61,585 nucleotides of DNA from Halocafeteria seosinensis. Lineage: Eukaryota; Sar; Bigyra; Bicosoecida. Under the pieces are notes generated by a model. It was not told where the DNA came from. It worked only from the letters and a program-made list of their open reading frames with translations, and ran no database searches. The stretch's first letter is position 1, and the number at the start of each line of letters is the position of its first letter. The stretch covers positions 1 to 61,585 of the forward strand of contig LVLI01000585.1 in assembly GCA_001687465.1 (NCBI GenBank), written 5' to 3'. Positions 21,797-33,441 of the stretch are shown one piece after another. A program made the position numbers and the translations under genes.

Positions 21797-23582
21797 CTAA
21801 AACTCTACAGCTGTCCAGTTATGTCCACTCTGTTCGATGAACGATAAGATATCCTTGATGTTTAGCTCGACGCTTGCCTCATTTGTCAACGGATGTACAA
21901 GGACAGGACCACTATGCTCGAGTAAATTGCGATCGATAGCCACATTGACGACTTGCGCTGTATCGTTCATCAATGCGAGAGGTGAAACGTTTCCTTGCGT
22001 TGTCCCAAGGTTTGTAGCTAAGGTTTTCGCATCGGAAAAACGAAGGGTAATGTTACCATATCCAAGTTGTTGACCTAGGGATTTTAAGTCAGTAGCGGTA
22101 TCGTGTTTCTGTAGAGAGCGCCGTTGAACGAAACTGATATTGCTACGAGCGTTATGAACATAGAACGCCGTTGTTCATGACGTACCGCCACAAGCAACCA
22201 TAATCTGCTATCGGCTTCATTTTTTGCTTTCTTTGCTTTAATAAAGAGGTTCTTTACCTGGGCAGCTCCTTGGATATGAGAGGTAGCTTTGACAAGCTCA
22301 GCCACCTGGGGTACAAAATTTCACAACACTGTATACTTCTGGAGCAGTGCACAACAGGGACGGTTGAATACTTACCGTATTTGTAGCAGCATGTCGATGA
22401 AGAGCGTAAGGAATCTGGTAAAATTTTAACGCGGATTCTGCTTTATCTAAGCGCTTTGCGCTATCCATCTCAGTTTCGGAGATATTCTCTGGTCGTTGTT
22501 CTAATGTAGGCTCTTTGGCAGATTGTTTATTCCCGGTATACGTTTGTTCTTTCTTGGGGTCATCAGCGACCTGCTCCGTTTTCGCACCTTTTCGTGGAAC
22601 TGTCGACTTCTTTACAGCCTTATTCAGTTCCATCGAGTCATCAGCCTCCTGAGCTGCCCGTTGAGGGCAAGGTCTAGCATCAATTTGACATCCTACTCTT
22701 TCGATCCCTCCAACGTGGCACCCGCTTGCTATCAGAGCCTCGTAGAAACAAGCATCTTGCGATATTCGACGAATCCAATCGGAGGTATTCGGATAAGCAG
22801 TGGATCCACTCAAGCAGAGCAGAGGTTCGAGCAGAGTACTCCCCAAAATCATGTCAGCAGCTGCTGGTTCCTGCGTCCCGAGAATAAAGCGACTCGAGCT
22901 GAGTCTATCTTCCACTTTCTGCAACGATTGCGAAAGGGTCGGATGCTTTTGAATCCTGGCTACTATCTCTTGCACCGCTTGTTTCTGTTGCGGTGAGTGT
23001 TGTACACCCATGTTAACCAGAGTTTTCAGCATAGCCTTTTTATCGCCCAAGACTTCGTTCAGTGTGGCCTTATCAATTCCTCCTCGGTGAAGCAATTCCA
23101 CCCACGAATCAGTCTGTATTACTGAACTCAATTCAGAGGCGGTCCTACCTCACGGTTGGCGGGACGTAGGTACTTACTTCACCTTCATCTTCGTACGGGG
23201 ACGCCGTTCCAATGACGTTCCCCTGGCGGTCAACGCTTTGCAATCGTCCCAAAGCCATGGTGATGGCGGGCATTCCACTGATGACCATATCTTCCTTTAT
23301 TCCCCACCAATGAACATTTTCGGCGTCATCTGATTGTCCCATACTGCTCGTATCCAGGTGGCCCAGCGCATCCGCGGCCTCCTTCAGGGAGCCATACACG
23401 AAGATATTGACCGTATTTTCCGGAAAGAAGCTCCTACGTTCTGCACGGAGGCTCTCAGGGACCACATAGATGACGTAAAAGCCCCTGGAACGAGCCATAG
23501 CGATACAGGGAAGAGCATCTTCCGGGGTGCCTTCCAGCACAATCGTGTTTTGGGGGGTCAGAGTGGGGCTTACCAGCGACAT
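21797..23582 (-). CDS. GST-like domain fused to a YbaK/ProX-type aminoacyl-tRNA deacylase domain
   Basis: Exons 23178-23582, 22376-23113, 22186-22305 and 21797-22108 give about 524 aa. Residues about 1-135 look like a thioredoxin/GST-N-like region, and about 140-265 like a GST-C helical domain (LSSSRFILGTQEPAAADMI pattern seen in synthetase-complex proteins). A Lys/Glu-rich linker follows. The C-terminal 160 residues form a YbaK/Cys-tRNA(Pro) deacylase domain: KNLFIKAKK, RLWLLVA, the substrate-pocket block TTQGNVSPLALMND, and a C-terminal helix. YbaK domains hydrolyse mischarged tRNA. A GST module suggests docking on a multi-synthetase or eEF1 complex (inference). All intron phases agree. It shares a 78-bp divergent promoter with the pseudouridine synthase at 23661 and converges on the kinase-2 gene with a 41-nt gap. 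Confidence 0.75.
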
Positions 23583-23660
23583 TGTATGGAATACGCGCTA
23601 TTGATAAGTGTTTTTGATATTTCTATCATTACCAAACAAGTTCCCAACAATCCATACAAA
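23583..23660. promoter_or_regulatory. 78-bp bidirectional promoter region
   Basis: Only 78 bp separate the ATG codons of the GST-YbaK gene (minus) and the pseudouridine synthase gene (plus). Both act on tRNA or RNA, so co-expression is plausible. No TATA-like element is obvious. Confidence 0.5.
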
Positions 23661-25338
23661 ATGCGTGTACCACGATGTTTTCAGACACTTATAATGCAAG
23701 TTCCACGATACCGGTGGCCTGGTACTTGTACGACAGGATATACAGCAACAGTGGTAGCATTCCACAGTAGGAAACGTGGTTCCCGATACCGATGGTGTGG
23801 TACAACAACTACAACTTGTACACCAGAGGCGGTCGAGCAGTTACCCAAGCGTTTTCGTAAACTTCCACCACTTCCCGTCGTGGAACGGAACGATTCTCAT
23901 ATGAGATTGGACCGCTGGCTTAAGCTTCATTGTTGCCACGCAGATAAAGAAGATCAGAAGCCACAGTACCGTGCTAGAGATATTACACAAAGTGCTTTGC
24001 AAAAAATGGAGCGCCGCGGTGGATTCGCAGTAGTCCGACAAGATGGCTCAGTGTATCGACGAGTTAAATGTCATTTCAAAGTTCTCCCAGGTGATCAAGT
24101 ATTCATTTCATATCCGCATGCTCTTTCAGTCAATTTATCCTTAAAGTCACAAATCCAAAGTCAGATGAGCACCGGAAGTAAGACAAGGTCATCGACGCAG
24201 AAACTGAAGGAATCCCCAGTGTCACCCTCATGGCTTAAGTCTTCAGATATCCTCTTTGCAAACCAAGATATCATCGCCTTGGATAAACCGCCAGGAGTTG
24301 ATTGTATGCCTAATTCCAAACCATCTATTGCTGATGCATATGAGTATTTGAGATTCCTGAGATATGATTACCAGGCGCCAAACAGCGTAAGACTTACGAG
24401 CAACAGTGAAACACCCTTCGCTACACGACAGGCAAACGTCGGACAAAGGATAATAGTTACATCTCTGAGGAGCCAAACCGAGCAAGGGTACCCGCATCTG
24501 CCTGAGGACGGTAATGGCAATGAAACGTATATAGAACTGGATGTATCTCCCGTTCCTGATCAACCAAGACTAGTCCACCGTCTTGACAAAGACGTCCAGG
24601 GAATTCTTATCCTCGCCAGGAACCGACTGGCTGCCTCCACCTTCAGCAGTCATCTCAGAGTAAGCCCAAACGTTCCGTTTTGATCGCCTTCTCAGTGTTC
24701 GAGGTTTACGGCATGCGCTTGTGCAGTATGGAAACATCAAAAAGGAGTATCTGGCTCAGCTATCAAGCCCACTAAATAGTTCATTACCGAAAAGAGGCTA
24801 TATCGTCTTTCCACTCATAGGCGACATTTATCTCAAGACGCGGAACTATCGCAAAGTTGTCTCCCTCTTAGAAAGGCAACAGGGCGAGAAGTCTCCTTCA
24901 GATCCCTCGAAAACCGAACGAAAGGTTTGGGATCTGGATGCTTCAGAACTACTTAAGTTGTTCGGCCAGCAGGGTGAATTGTTTGTAACACCTGAAAACG
25001 ACAAGGACGCCTTGTCCTTGGCGGAAAAGGTAATGAATGCCCCATCAAGGAACGCTTTAGCTGAAGAAGCCGACGCCTCCCTCGCTGTGACAAAATACGA
25101 AATCCTCTCGAAACGTAATCATCCATCAACCTGGGTACGTCTAGAGCCATTGACCGGAAGGAAGCATCAACTCCGTATCCACGCGCTTATGGGGTTAGGT
25201 GCGCCTATTGTAGGGGACATCCGGTACGGTTGGAGACCGGACGAAGACACAAGCAACGTGCAATGGGGACTGCGCTTGTTCTCTCATTCAATCAGCATTC
25301 CTCATCCTTTAGTACCAGAGCTAACGCAACACGGTTGA
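23661..25338 (+). CDS. RluA-family pseudouridine synthase with S4-like domain
   Basis: Exons 23661-24659 and 24727-25338 give about 536 aa. The start is ATG with a basic, Arg/Thr-rich leader that contains a duplicated RYRW segment and could be a mitochondrial targeting region. An S4-like RNA-binding part (RLDRWLKLHC) follows. The catalytic domain has LDKPPGVDCMP, motif II HRLDKDVQGILIL with the catalytic Asp, and the C-terminal EPLTGRKHQLRIH motif, as in RluA enzymes such as RPUSD4. The reaction converts uridine to pseudouridine in rRNA or tRNA. Insertions lengthen the domain between motifs. The end after the PHPL strand is short for the family, so a further 3' exon is possible. Confidence 0.85.
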
Positions 25339-25650
25339 ACCGAATACTCATGACTTCCTTATATTCTTGATTTTGTGATAAGTGTTCGCAAGAGTCTCTT
25401 TCACCATCGTTGAATTAATTAACGAAGGCTTAGGGAGCTTGTCGAACAAGGAGGAGGATCTGGATGCGGCGCCATATGAAGTGGCCCATATACCACGACA
25501 ATACCGTTGAGCTTCACTTTCCGCTTCTACAAGATCCCCGATTTCGTCTGCGAGCAGTTGTCCAACGTTGTTACTGCAACGTACGAAAGCATTTGGGATA
25601 AAATACAGTATAGAACAAAGGATAAAACATCACGGATATCCAGCAAAGCC
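25339..25650. other. Convergent spacer, no gene seen
   Basis: 312 bp between two stop codons. No supported reading frame or RNA; it should contain both 3' untranslated regions. Confidence 0.5.
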
Positions 25651-26804
25651 TTACTCAGTGCTTGCTCGTTCCCCGGTTAGATCCTCCTCCTCGTCTAGAA
25701 TGGCATAGCCTTGCTGCACGATCATTGCAGCTATAGATCTTCTCCTTCTCCAAACGGCTCCCTGGAGATTAAGACAGGGATTTCCAGGCACTACATTTTA
25801 TAACAGGTAGGTAGTATAATAGAACACACCTCCTTGATTTCAAGACGGCAGGTAATCGTATCCGTCCCGTTTGGCCCGGTGACCCACAGCGGAGTGCCAT
25901 AGACCCACTCCCCGTTTTGCACGACAATGCTTTCCATGTAGTGCTGTATCGGAATAAAAAGGAGATTCTCGATGATCATGGCTTATGCTTGGTGTACGGG
26001 CGTACTTTTACATCCTCTGGATCGACGTAGGGCTTAAGTACCTTTATCCCATAGAGTTTCATCGGAATTGATTTATCTGCAGTAACACCCATAGAGCATG
26101 CTAATGACACAAGCTTAAGCTGATCCTCAATAGATGAGTACATACTCTGCAGTTGCTTTGCTTCTATTCGCTTCTTCCCCTTTGTTATCGAGGTCTTCCA
26201 TTGTCTTAGCTTGGGAAAATGAAGGATTTGAAGGACTACATCCAGCTTTTCTTCGGCAGCTTGCGTTGGTGGGTCCACTGACGCTTCAATTCCTTTAGCA
26301 TCTTTCTGAATATTTGTCTTTGACGCTTGGTTCTTGTTAGGCAATTCCACTCGAAGAGCTTTTCCGATTAGCTGTTTCTTGCCCCCAAAAAACGATTCTG
26401 GGAGTTGTGCTGGGGCAGTATAGCGGCGAACCTGTACTCCCTTACAAACTTTTTCAAAAAGACGCACAACTCCATGCTTGGATTTTGACCGTATTCACAC
26501 ATACTGGCGAGGTACGCGACAGCCAAATTGAGCCGCAAACCAGAAAGGTCACAAAGCACCCTGAACGAATGACTCGGAAGTGGTCATCCAGGAAGTCCCT
26601 AGTCCGATCGAAGTACTGACTGACGACTGCATATCACACCGGTAAGCAAGAGAGCAAGTGTAGCGAAGACGGTTAATGAAATAAAACATGCCTATGACCG
26701 TCTGGCGGTCATGGGTCCTTACGTATACGTCCTGTGGATTTGCCTTCATGTCTGGAGCGAGCTTCAACTTGTTCAAATCCACGGTTTTTGTTGTCCTCAC
26801 TCAT
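25651..26804 (-). CDS. C3orf33-like membrane-anchored nuclease-fold protein
   Basis: Five exons, 26723-26804, 26505-26626, 26006-26431, 25830-25943 and 25651-25761, give about 284 aa in frame. One hydrophobic segment (CFVTFLVCGSIWLS) follows a charged N-terminus. Then comes VRRYTAPAQLPESFF, a GKALRVE strand, a basic insertion, and a C-terminal part with MKLYGIKVL, TCRLEIKEGAVWRRRRSIA and QQGYAIL. This layout (membrane helix, then an SNase/OB-like domain) resembles human C3orf33 and its relatives, which are poorly characterised. No catalytic residues can be asserted. The ATG start is 338 bp from the divergent GIY-YIG gene. Confidence 0.55.
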
Positions 26805-27142
26805 AACCCTGTGTTGAAATGAACGGTAGTCCATGTACACGTACTGCTGAAAAAGGACGCTTACGCGCTTGGACAAGCGTTAGCATTGAACACAACCTGG
26901 AGATACACCTTAAGTTGCAGTGGGAAGTCGACTGGCTTTTTGTGAAGGTGCGCTGCGCGCCAAAATATACAGCGAGGTTTATTATATGCAGCGATGCCGC
27001 ATAGTGCTGTACTCTTCAGAGTAACATCTTTGTTGCTCGTGCTTTCAAGTTGAGGAATTTATCAGTACGTTTATGGAATGCCGGCAAAGAAATAACCGAT
27101 ATAACATCCTGTGAAGTTGGAACTGTTCCGCCTTGCACAACG
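26805..27142. promoter_or_regulatory. Divergent promoter spacer
   Basis: 338 bp between the ATG codons of the C3orf33-like gene (minus) and the GIY-YIG gene (plus). Two open frames reach into it, but neither has family character. Confidence 0.4.
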
Positions 27143-27760
27143 ATGCCATTCACGATATATGTGCTGCAGCTAGAATCGGATCCTCCAAGATTCTACGTTG
27201 GCAGAACTTCCTGTCCCTCCGTGAGGCTTGCAGCCCACTGGAGTGGCAACGGATGTCAATTCACGAAGTTGTACCCGCCTCGTCGAGTAGTTCATAAAGA
27301 GCAGGGAGATCGATTGGATGGTTATGATGAAGATGCTTGGGTGAAACGATACATGGAAATATATGGTATTGATTTTGTACGGGGTGGAAGCTATTCTTCG
27401 GTGCATCTCTCCCGAGAGCAAAAGAAGCACCTCCAGCGACAACTTGCCGGTGCTCAGGATTATTGCTTCTTGTGTAATGACAGTAATCACTTCGCCAAGA
27501 ACTGTCCCAACTATCCACCAAAGCAGAGAGAGTCTCTGTTCGGGGAATGCATTACATTGTCAGCCTATGTATCCAGGAGAGGACAGAGGCGGTTCGGAGC
27601 ACGATACAAAACTCCACCGCGGAAACTCATCCGGCGGAGGGTTGATATTGCTGAAGGTCAAACAGGTGAGAGTGACCCGCTCAACAAAATAGGAGGAAAT
27701 ATATGCTTTCGTTGTGGAGTTGATGGGCACTGTATCGTTGAATGTCCAGAAACAGGCTGA
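27143..27760 (+). CDS. GIY-YIG nuclease-domain protein with two CCHC zinc knuckles
   Basis: A single exon of 205 aa. The N-terminal 90 residues have the GIY-YIG pattern: TIYVLQL (GIY strand), FYVGRT (YIG strand), a downstream Arg and His (SVRLAAHW), and KRYMEIYGIDFVRGGSYS, which is typical of small GIY-YIG proteins of protists and large DNA viruses. Two zinc knuckles follow: CFLCNDSNHFAKNC and, at the very C-terminus, CFRCGVDGHCIVEC. The knuckles suggest single-stranded nucleic-acid binding. The biological role is unknown; repair, mobile-element and RNA functions are all possible. The frame extends 5' of the ATG to about 27050, so an upstream exon cannot be excluded. Confidence 0.7.
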   Translation: MPFTIYVLQLESDPPRFYVGRTSCPSVRLAAHWSGNGCQFTKLYPPRRVVHKEQGDRLDGYDEDAWVKRYMEIYGIDFVRGGSYSSVHLSREQKKHLQRQLAGAQDYCFLCNDSNHFAKNCPNYPPKQRESLFGECITLSAYVSRRGQRRFGARYKTPPRKLIRRRVDIAEGQTGESDPLNKIGGNICFRCGVDGHCIVECPETG

Positions 27761-28067
27761 GCTCTGGAACGCAGACAACAATCTCGTAGCCGGCAGTGTC
27801 GGGGGACGCACCTTACAACCTCCTAAAAATGAGTGAGCATTGTACTTCTTTGATTCCGTTTCATCGCATAGGCTTTCGACTCTGTTCACGACGTTCGGCA
27901 CCAATTACATCCCTGTTCCCGTGGGAAAGAGTTTCTTCCAGCCTACGCCTGTAACGGGAGACACAGCATGGAGAATAGATATGTAGACTCACCCTCGGGC
28001 GTTTGTATATTCGTTCTTTATGGTTGATGTTGGATTTCATGGTCAGGTTGCACAGTACGGAGGGCCG
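27761..28067. other. Convergent spacer, no gene seen
   Basis: 307 bp between the GIY-YIG stop and the SMC5 stop (TAG on the minus strand). Nothing recognisable. Confidence 0.5.
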
Positions 28068-31000
28068 CTATTGCAGGCGCTGCCTCTTAGCGCGCAGCTC
28101 TTTGATCTGTTCCTGGAATGAAAGCTTTGGAGAGCTATAAATTTGAGCCCCGTTGTACACAGTATGAACGAGAACATGGTCTGGGTAATTCATAGCCCTG
28201 AGAATCTTAGGAGTAACAATAATGTACTGGCGTGTCGTCTCTTCTGGGGAGCAGCCATTAAAGACCACACGCAGCAACTCACGTTCATTGTTCTCATCCA
28301 TACCCTGCAAGACTTCCAACGCACAACGGTTAGGAGTAGAACGTCCCATCGAAAAAAACGCTCCGTACCTGGTTGATCTCATCAATGACTCGAAATGGGC
28401 ACCTTGTGAGACTTTGGAGAGAAAGCATGAACACCATAGTGGCCACCGCTCGTTCGCCTCCGGATTGCACTGTTACATTTAGCTCCTGTGGTTCGGCACC
28501 TTTCTTGAAACTGACCATGACGGATAGACCGTAGTCCTCGTAATGGTCTTGCTCTAATAGACAAATCTGCATAGGTATAGCTAGAGCCTTGTGCTTCTTG
28601 CGAAACCGGATAATCTCAAGATCCATACCTTTCCATCATATCCAACCTGTTTCATGAACGCAGTGAATTTCGCTCCGATCTGGGTAACGTAATATTGTAT
28701 TTCCCATTGGGTCTGAATCAATATTTGATCCTGTTAGCATGGCGCGTTTATTCGCATAAAACAAGACAGCGCTACTTACAAATTTCTCGGCAATATCTTT
28801 CTCCAGTTTCGCCACACGTTCTTTTTTCTCCGCAATTAGCCGCTTGGTGTGCTCTACATCTTTCTTCTTTTGCTCGTACCGATCAGCGATACCCCTATCT
28901 TCATCTTGGGAAGTCAACGCTTCCTGCACAAACAAGTCCCGATTGCAATGCAACTAATACAAAACACACTAGTACAAATACACATACGCGCAAACGTTGA
29001 ATCAACTGGTCCAGTTCGAACGGAGAAGTACTCGCATTTGGGTCCATGTGATGCTTCTTGCAAATGTTCTCGCGTTCCTCCAGCCAATCATTGGAGGGGA
29101 AGGGGTCACCTGGCAATTTTAGTTTTCCAAACGTTAGGAAGATGCACCACATGAAGTGGCCTACATCAAACTATAACATACCAACATGTTTGCGTGCCTC
29201 TTGTTCTTTGGCGTGAACATCTTTAAATTTCCGTCGCACGAAATTAATATTGTTTCCAATGTCCCTGTGAGACTTAGCGAGACGATCGCCGTGCAGCAGC
29301 AGATAACATAGAACAAAGACACGTAAACCGTACTTCTCCATGTTTTTCAATTCTTCGATGGTATGCTTTATGCAGTCTTGCAGACCGGCTACCGTTTCAT
29401 GGCTGATCTTGGAAACAACGCGCTTCTTGACGAGTTGTTGCCTGTCCTTTAGAAGAGAAGCGATCTCTGGTTGTTCCTCTGCTAATTGACCGCACAGTTC
29501 GCAAAGTTGCTGAGTGTACTCTCGTTGTTTCTCTTGGATTTCCTCAACGGATTCATTTTTCAGTGCCTGCGAGGGGAGTAATAGTCACCTTGTTTCACAT
29601 GATTGGCGGGCGTTGGAACCCTTACTTCAAGCTCGCGTCTGTCTTTTTCAATCTCCTCCATATGGGATAAACGATCCTTGTCCATCTGTCGATTTTTGTC
29701 CATTTCCTTCTGAAGTTCTTTCTTCCTTTTCATAACTTCATTTTCCTTTTCTTGAGCTTGACGGAGACGAGCAGTAGCCTGCGAAAATGTTGCGTATAAG
29801 GACACATTTCCCATTTCGAAACTAGTTGCACCGTACCTCTTCATATTCCTTACGCGCATCATCAATGCTGTCATTGACACGCTTAAGCTTGTCCTGGTCC
29901 GGCCCAGAATGGAAGCAGGAGTTGTATTCTTGCTGCAGGGATCTATGGTTGATTACAGGAGTGCCAGTCATACAGCCCTCTGTAACAAAGGAGTAGCTTG
30001 TTCATGAAAGCAGCAAAGGGGCACCAGTACATCTTTACAACACTAACCCCTCTTTTCAACCACTGCCTGGGTGGTCAATGCCCGATAGCCTGGAGGGATT
30101 AACTCCCCAATAGCAAAAATGTCTGGCGTTGCTTGCCCCTCGAACAGTAAAACACGGTCGATTGCGCATCTAGATATCAAAAATGAGCGGACAATGTCAG
30201 GACACGAGATAACCTCATCCAGGGTAGCTGCAGCATCCTCTAGTCAGCACGACGTAAAATCAATTACTCAGGTTCAGGTTGCCAACGACCCTTACCTGTA
30301 AGCCCGTTATCTTTCAACTTCTGCAACGTTGTCGGGTCCAAACGACGTGGGTTGGGAGTCTCCCCCTGGCTTAGATACAGTTGTAACTTCTTGCGAACCC
30401 GAGAGTCGCCAAACTGCGTGTCTCACAATGGCTACTCAAAACGATATAAGGCTCATAAAGGGGAGAGGCACTCACATCCTGCTGATAAAGGCGTCTTGAG
30501 TCGTCTGGGGATGAGCATATGAACGTCATTTTTTTGGCAAGGGGAATAAAATTGTCCAATGCTATCCGTGCTAGCCGGGAACTCGGTGTTACATGCACAC
30601 ATAGGGGACCATATACCTGGAAATGTTAGCAGCGTATTTCAGCTGAGACACGCGAGACTAAGCTTGAGATAACTTACATATCCTATCCAGCGGTTGTTCT
30701 TTACATAGTCCCATCCCTTGAGAGCTCCATCAACAACACTGAACCGATTGGCCCGATTTCTTAGGCAGTTTTCCAACCTTTTACGAGACTCCTGAAGTGG
30801 AAAATGATCCTTTGGGTTAGCATCCCAAAACAAGAATGACAAGAACACATTGTTTCAGAACTCACGAGCATTGCATTCTTCTGCTTATCGAGAGAGTTTA
30901 GCCGGTTCTCTAATTCCGTTGTTTTCTCTTCTTCCTGAAGACATAAAGGAGACGGGTGAAGCGTCTCGTCTGTTTAGCTTAGACAGCGTGTAGATTCCGC

Positions 31001-32748
31001 ATACCTGCTGGCGTTCCGCGGCAGCGTCTTCTTCCCGCCGCGAAACATCTCTTATCTTGCCGCGGATTGGCTTGCGCTGGGCTTTCACTTCTTCACTGGG
31101 TGGGATCTCATCTAATTTCTTCTTCCGCACCTCGATGTCGTCCTCTAACGAGGCAATCTGTGAGACAACAGTACTCAAGGATCCCCATGTTCGAGGACAG
31201 CCAGCGACTCCGTATTACGTACTCTATCATCCCTTTCATCCACTTTCTTTTGACAGTGAAGTGCTTCATTGTAGTACTCGTCGATTTGTCCTCGCCGCTT
31301 CCGCACTAGACCGTACAAACTGGAAGAGAAACATACGCTCTCGGTTGCACCAGTTTCATATTCTTTCCTGGAAGAAAAGCACTAACTTGCTGATACTGGC
31401 GTCGATATCCTGTATTTCTTGAGTCACTGATTTCGTGTTTTGCAAGAATTTCCCGGCCTTCTCAGAAAGGGTGTTTACTTCCTTTTTCAGCGCGGTGGCC
31501 CTTTCAGTCGTCTCCTGAAAATAAGTCAAGTTACCAGCGTTACCTAATTATATATCAGCAGCAATCAGCCCCAATTCTTTGATAATAATTTCGTTTTCCT
31601 TACTTGGAGCCGCTTCGAATGCTCTGTGTCCTCATTCTTCAGTTCTTTTTTCTGCTTAACAAGCTGTTTATGCTTGAAAGCAGGTCGATACTCTGTAAGT
31701 CGTTTAATGTCCTCCTTGAGAACTTCCACGTTTCGGTTAGCCTCTTTTCTTAGCTCCAAATGCCGGAGCATAGCTTCCGCAGTTGTCAACGCTTCCTCCT
31801 TCTTCCCAATCATCTGCAGCCAGTGCAACCCTCAATTACATACCTGATTTTTGAAAATCTCCATACCCTCTCTATGTACCTTCTCATGTTCAATTTTCTC
31901 TCTCTGCATCTCCACTAACTCCATATGAGTTTTATGGACGCCCCCATCTGCCATCGTTTTTTCAGTCTCCCTTAAGAGCTGCAGAACTCAAGACGAGGGA
32001 TTTGGTCATTAGCAGTGAGACGATAACGTAATTCGAGCAACATACTGCTTTAGGGGTAAGTTTGGTAAAGTCGCCAACTTTTTCTTGAGGCAGTATCTGG
32101 CACAGCGAATCGACTGCGGAGGCATTTCGACTACAGAAAAATATGGTTGGACACTAGGGACACAGTGCAAAACACAGGCGTACCATGCACACCGAGGCTT
32201 TGTACCAAGTTAGTCACATGCTTGAAGCTCACAGGTCGATCTTCTATGAACCATTCGTAAAAAGGTCCTCGCCGCGCGGAATTCCATTCACGAACAAGCT
32301 GCCGCGTGATAGTTCTGACATTCCTGTCGGCGTCTAGCACAGTCAGCTGGACACATACAAAAAAGATATTCATCTCCGGATGAGTATAGACCAATAACAC
32401 TTAAATGGGTTTTCTCACCTTGATCTTTGCTTCGTTGGCGGTGTTCTTGATGAAACTTGTGATGGATTTACCACGGCTTAAAACTGACCTATGGTCTCCC
32501 CCCAGCCCTAAGACCAGCCCGCAGACCACAGACGATTTTCCACTTCCATTTGGGCCCATGAGAAGGTTGCATGAGCACCCAAAATCAACATGCAGGCGCT
32601 CATGTATCATAAAATTCACCAGAGTGATGGAGAGAAGACTGCCATTGGCATATCTTTCGAGCTCATAGGCGAACGTGGGTCCATCAACCACCACTGTGCT
32701 TTCCCCATTCTCGTGGGCGGCAGACGATGATGACGCTGAGTATGGCAT
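28068..32748 (-). CDS. SMC5: Structural maintenance of chromosomes protein 5
   Basis: Twenty-two exons join in frame to about 1094 aa, the usual SMC5 size. Going 5' to 3': 32419-32748, 32184-32346, 32046-32113, 31880-31978, 31604-31813, 31387-31514, 31223-31319, 31005-31157, 30866-30934, 30678-30791, 30476-30616, 30296-30413, 30048-30227, 29837-29979, 29626-29778, 29334-29566, 29182-29264, 28988-29109, 28780-28923, 28629-28730, 28369-28566, 28068-28304. Walker A GPNGSGKS is at residues 65-72. SMC5-specific SLCQILPQEKV, long coiled coils and a central hinge follow. The C-terminus has the ABC signature QSGGERAVAT and Walker B FRVIDEINQGMD. With SMC6 the protein forms the SMC5/6 complex for recombination repair and chromosome topology. 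Introns are 49-96 nt. Confidence 0.95.
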
Positions 32749-33441
32749 TTTCTCAAGTTCCTATGCTTTGTAAAAACTCAGTAGCACACTATGTGATCAA
32801 TAGCGCACTCTGTATACGCTTGGGAAATGCCGTTTTCCCCTCAAAACTTTATTCAAAGTGCCGTGTATTTGAAAAAAATTGGAACCCGGGGTGAACGATT
32901 TGTTTGTTTCCTTCACGGATTTTTTTGAATTTGAAATTTTGAAGAACGTGAAGATGTTGGAGCGGTTCCGGGTAGGGTTCACCCCACACACAGCCGAGCG
33001 TAACCTGTAGACTAGGCGTCTTCCGGTAGGAGTAATACTACCACTGGTCTAGCAGGTAATACACATATCGGATTAAGAAAAATTCGGACCGAAATTCGCC
33101 CGAATTTCCCCGAAACCGATCCGGCTAGAAGAAAAGATTGTTCTTCACAAGCCAGATCTGAAATTTCAAATTTGTTCCAAACAAAAGCAGAAGCATGGAA
33201 AAAAGAATTGTTGAAAGGAATTCAGCCCTCTGAAAAGCAGCAACGAAAAAACAGTTTTTCGTACATCTTTTGCAAATACAACAAATTTCTTTATTATATA
33301 AAACGTAACTTGGAGGCCTGCTGGGACCCAGACAGTAATACAGGTTAGATAAGTTCCTGGCTTTGAGCGACTCACTTAACGGTTGAACACAAAAGGAATT
33401 TCCTGTTTTGAGGCACTATACGTATATCGGGAGATATAAAG
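32749..33441. promoter_or_regulatory. Divergent spacer upstream of SMC5 and the stathmin-like gene
   Basis: 693 bp between the two start codons. AT-rich runs around 32860-32960 and 33140-33300 and no convincing reading frame. Presumably holds both promoters. Confidence 0.4.

Noticed and set aside
23690-23840. Tandem duplication in the leader of the pseudouridine synthase as a separate repeat element
   Set aside because: Only two diverged units with a shared RYRW core; best seen as an internal duplication in a low-complexity leader.
25976-25979. Apparent stop-start overlap (ATGA) suggesting two overlapping minus-strand genes
   Set aside because: A canonical 62-nt phase-0 intron (25944-26005) joins the two frames into one C3orf33-like protein.
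28023-28068. Coding extension of SMC5 beyond TAG
   Set aside because: The protein already has the complete C-terminal ABC half and typical length; the downstream frame has no family similarity.
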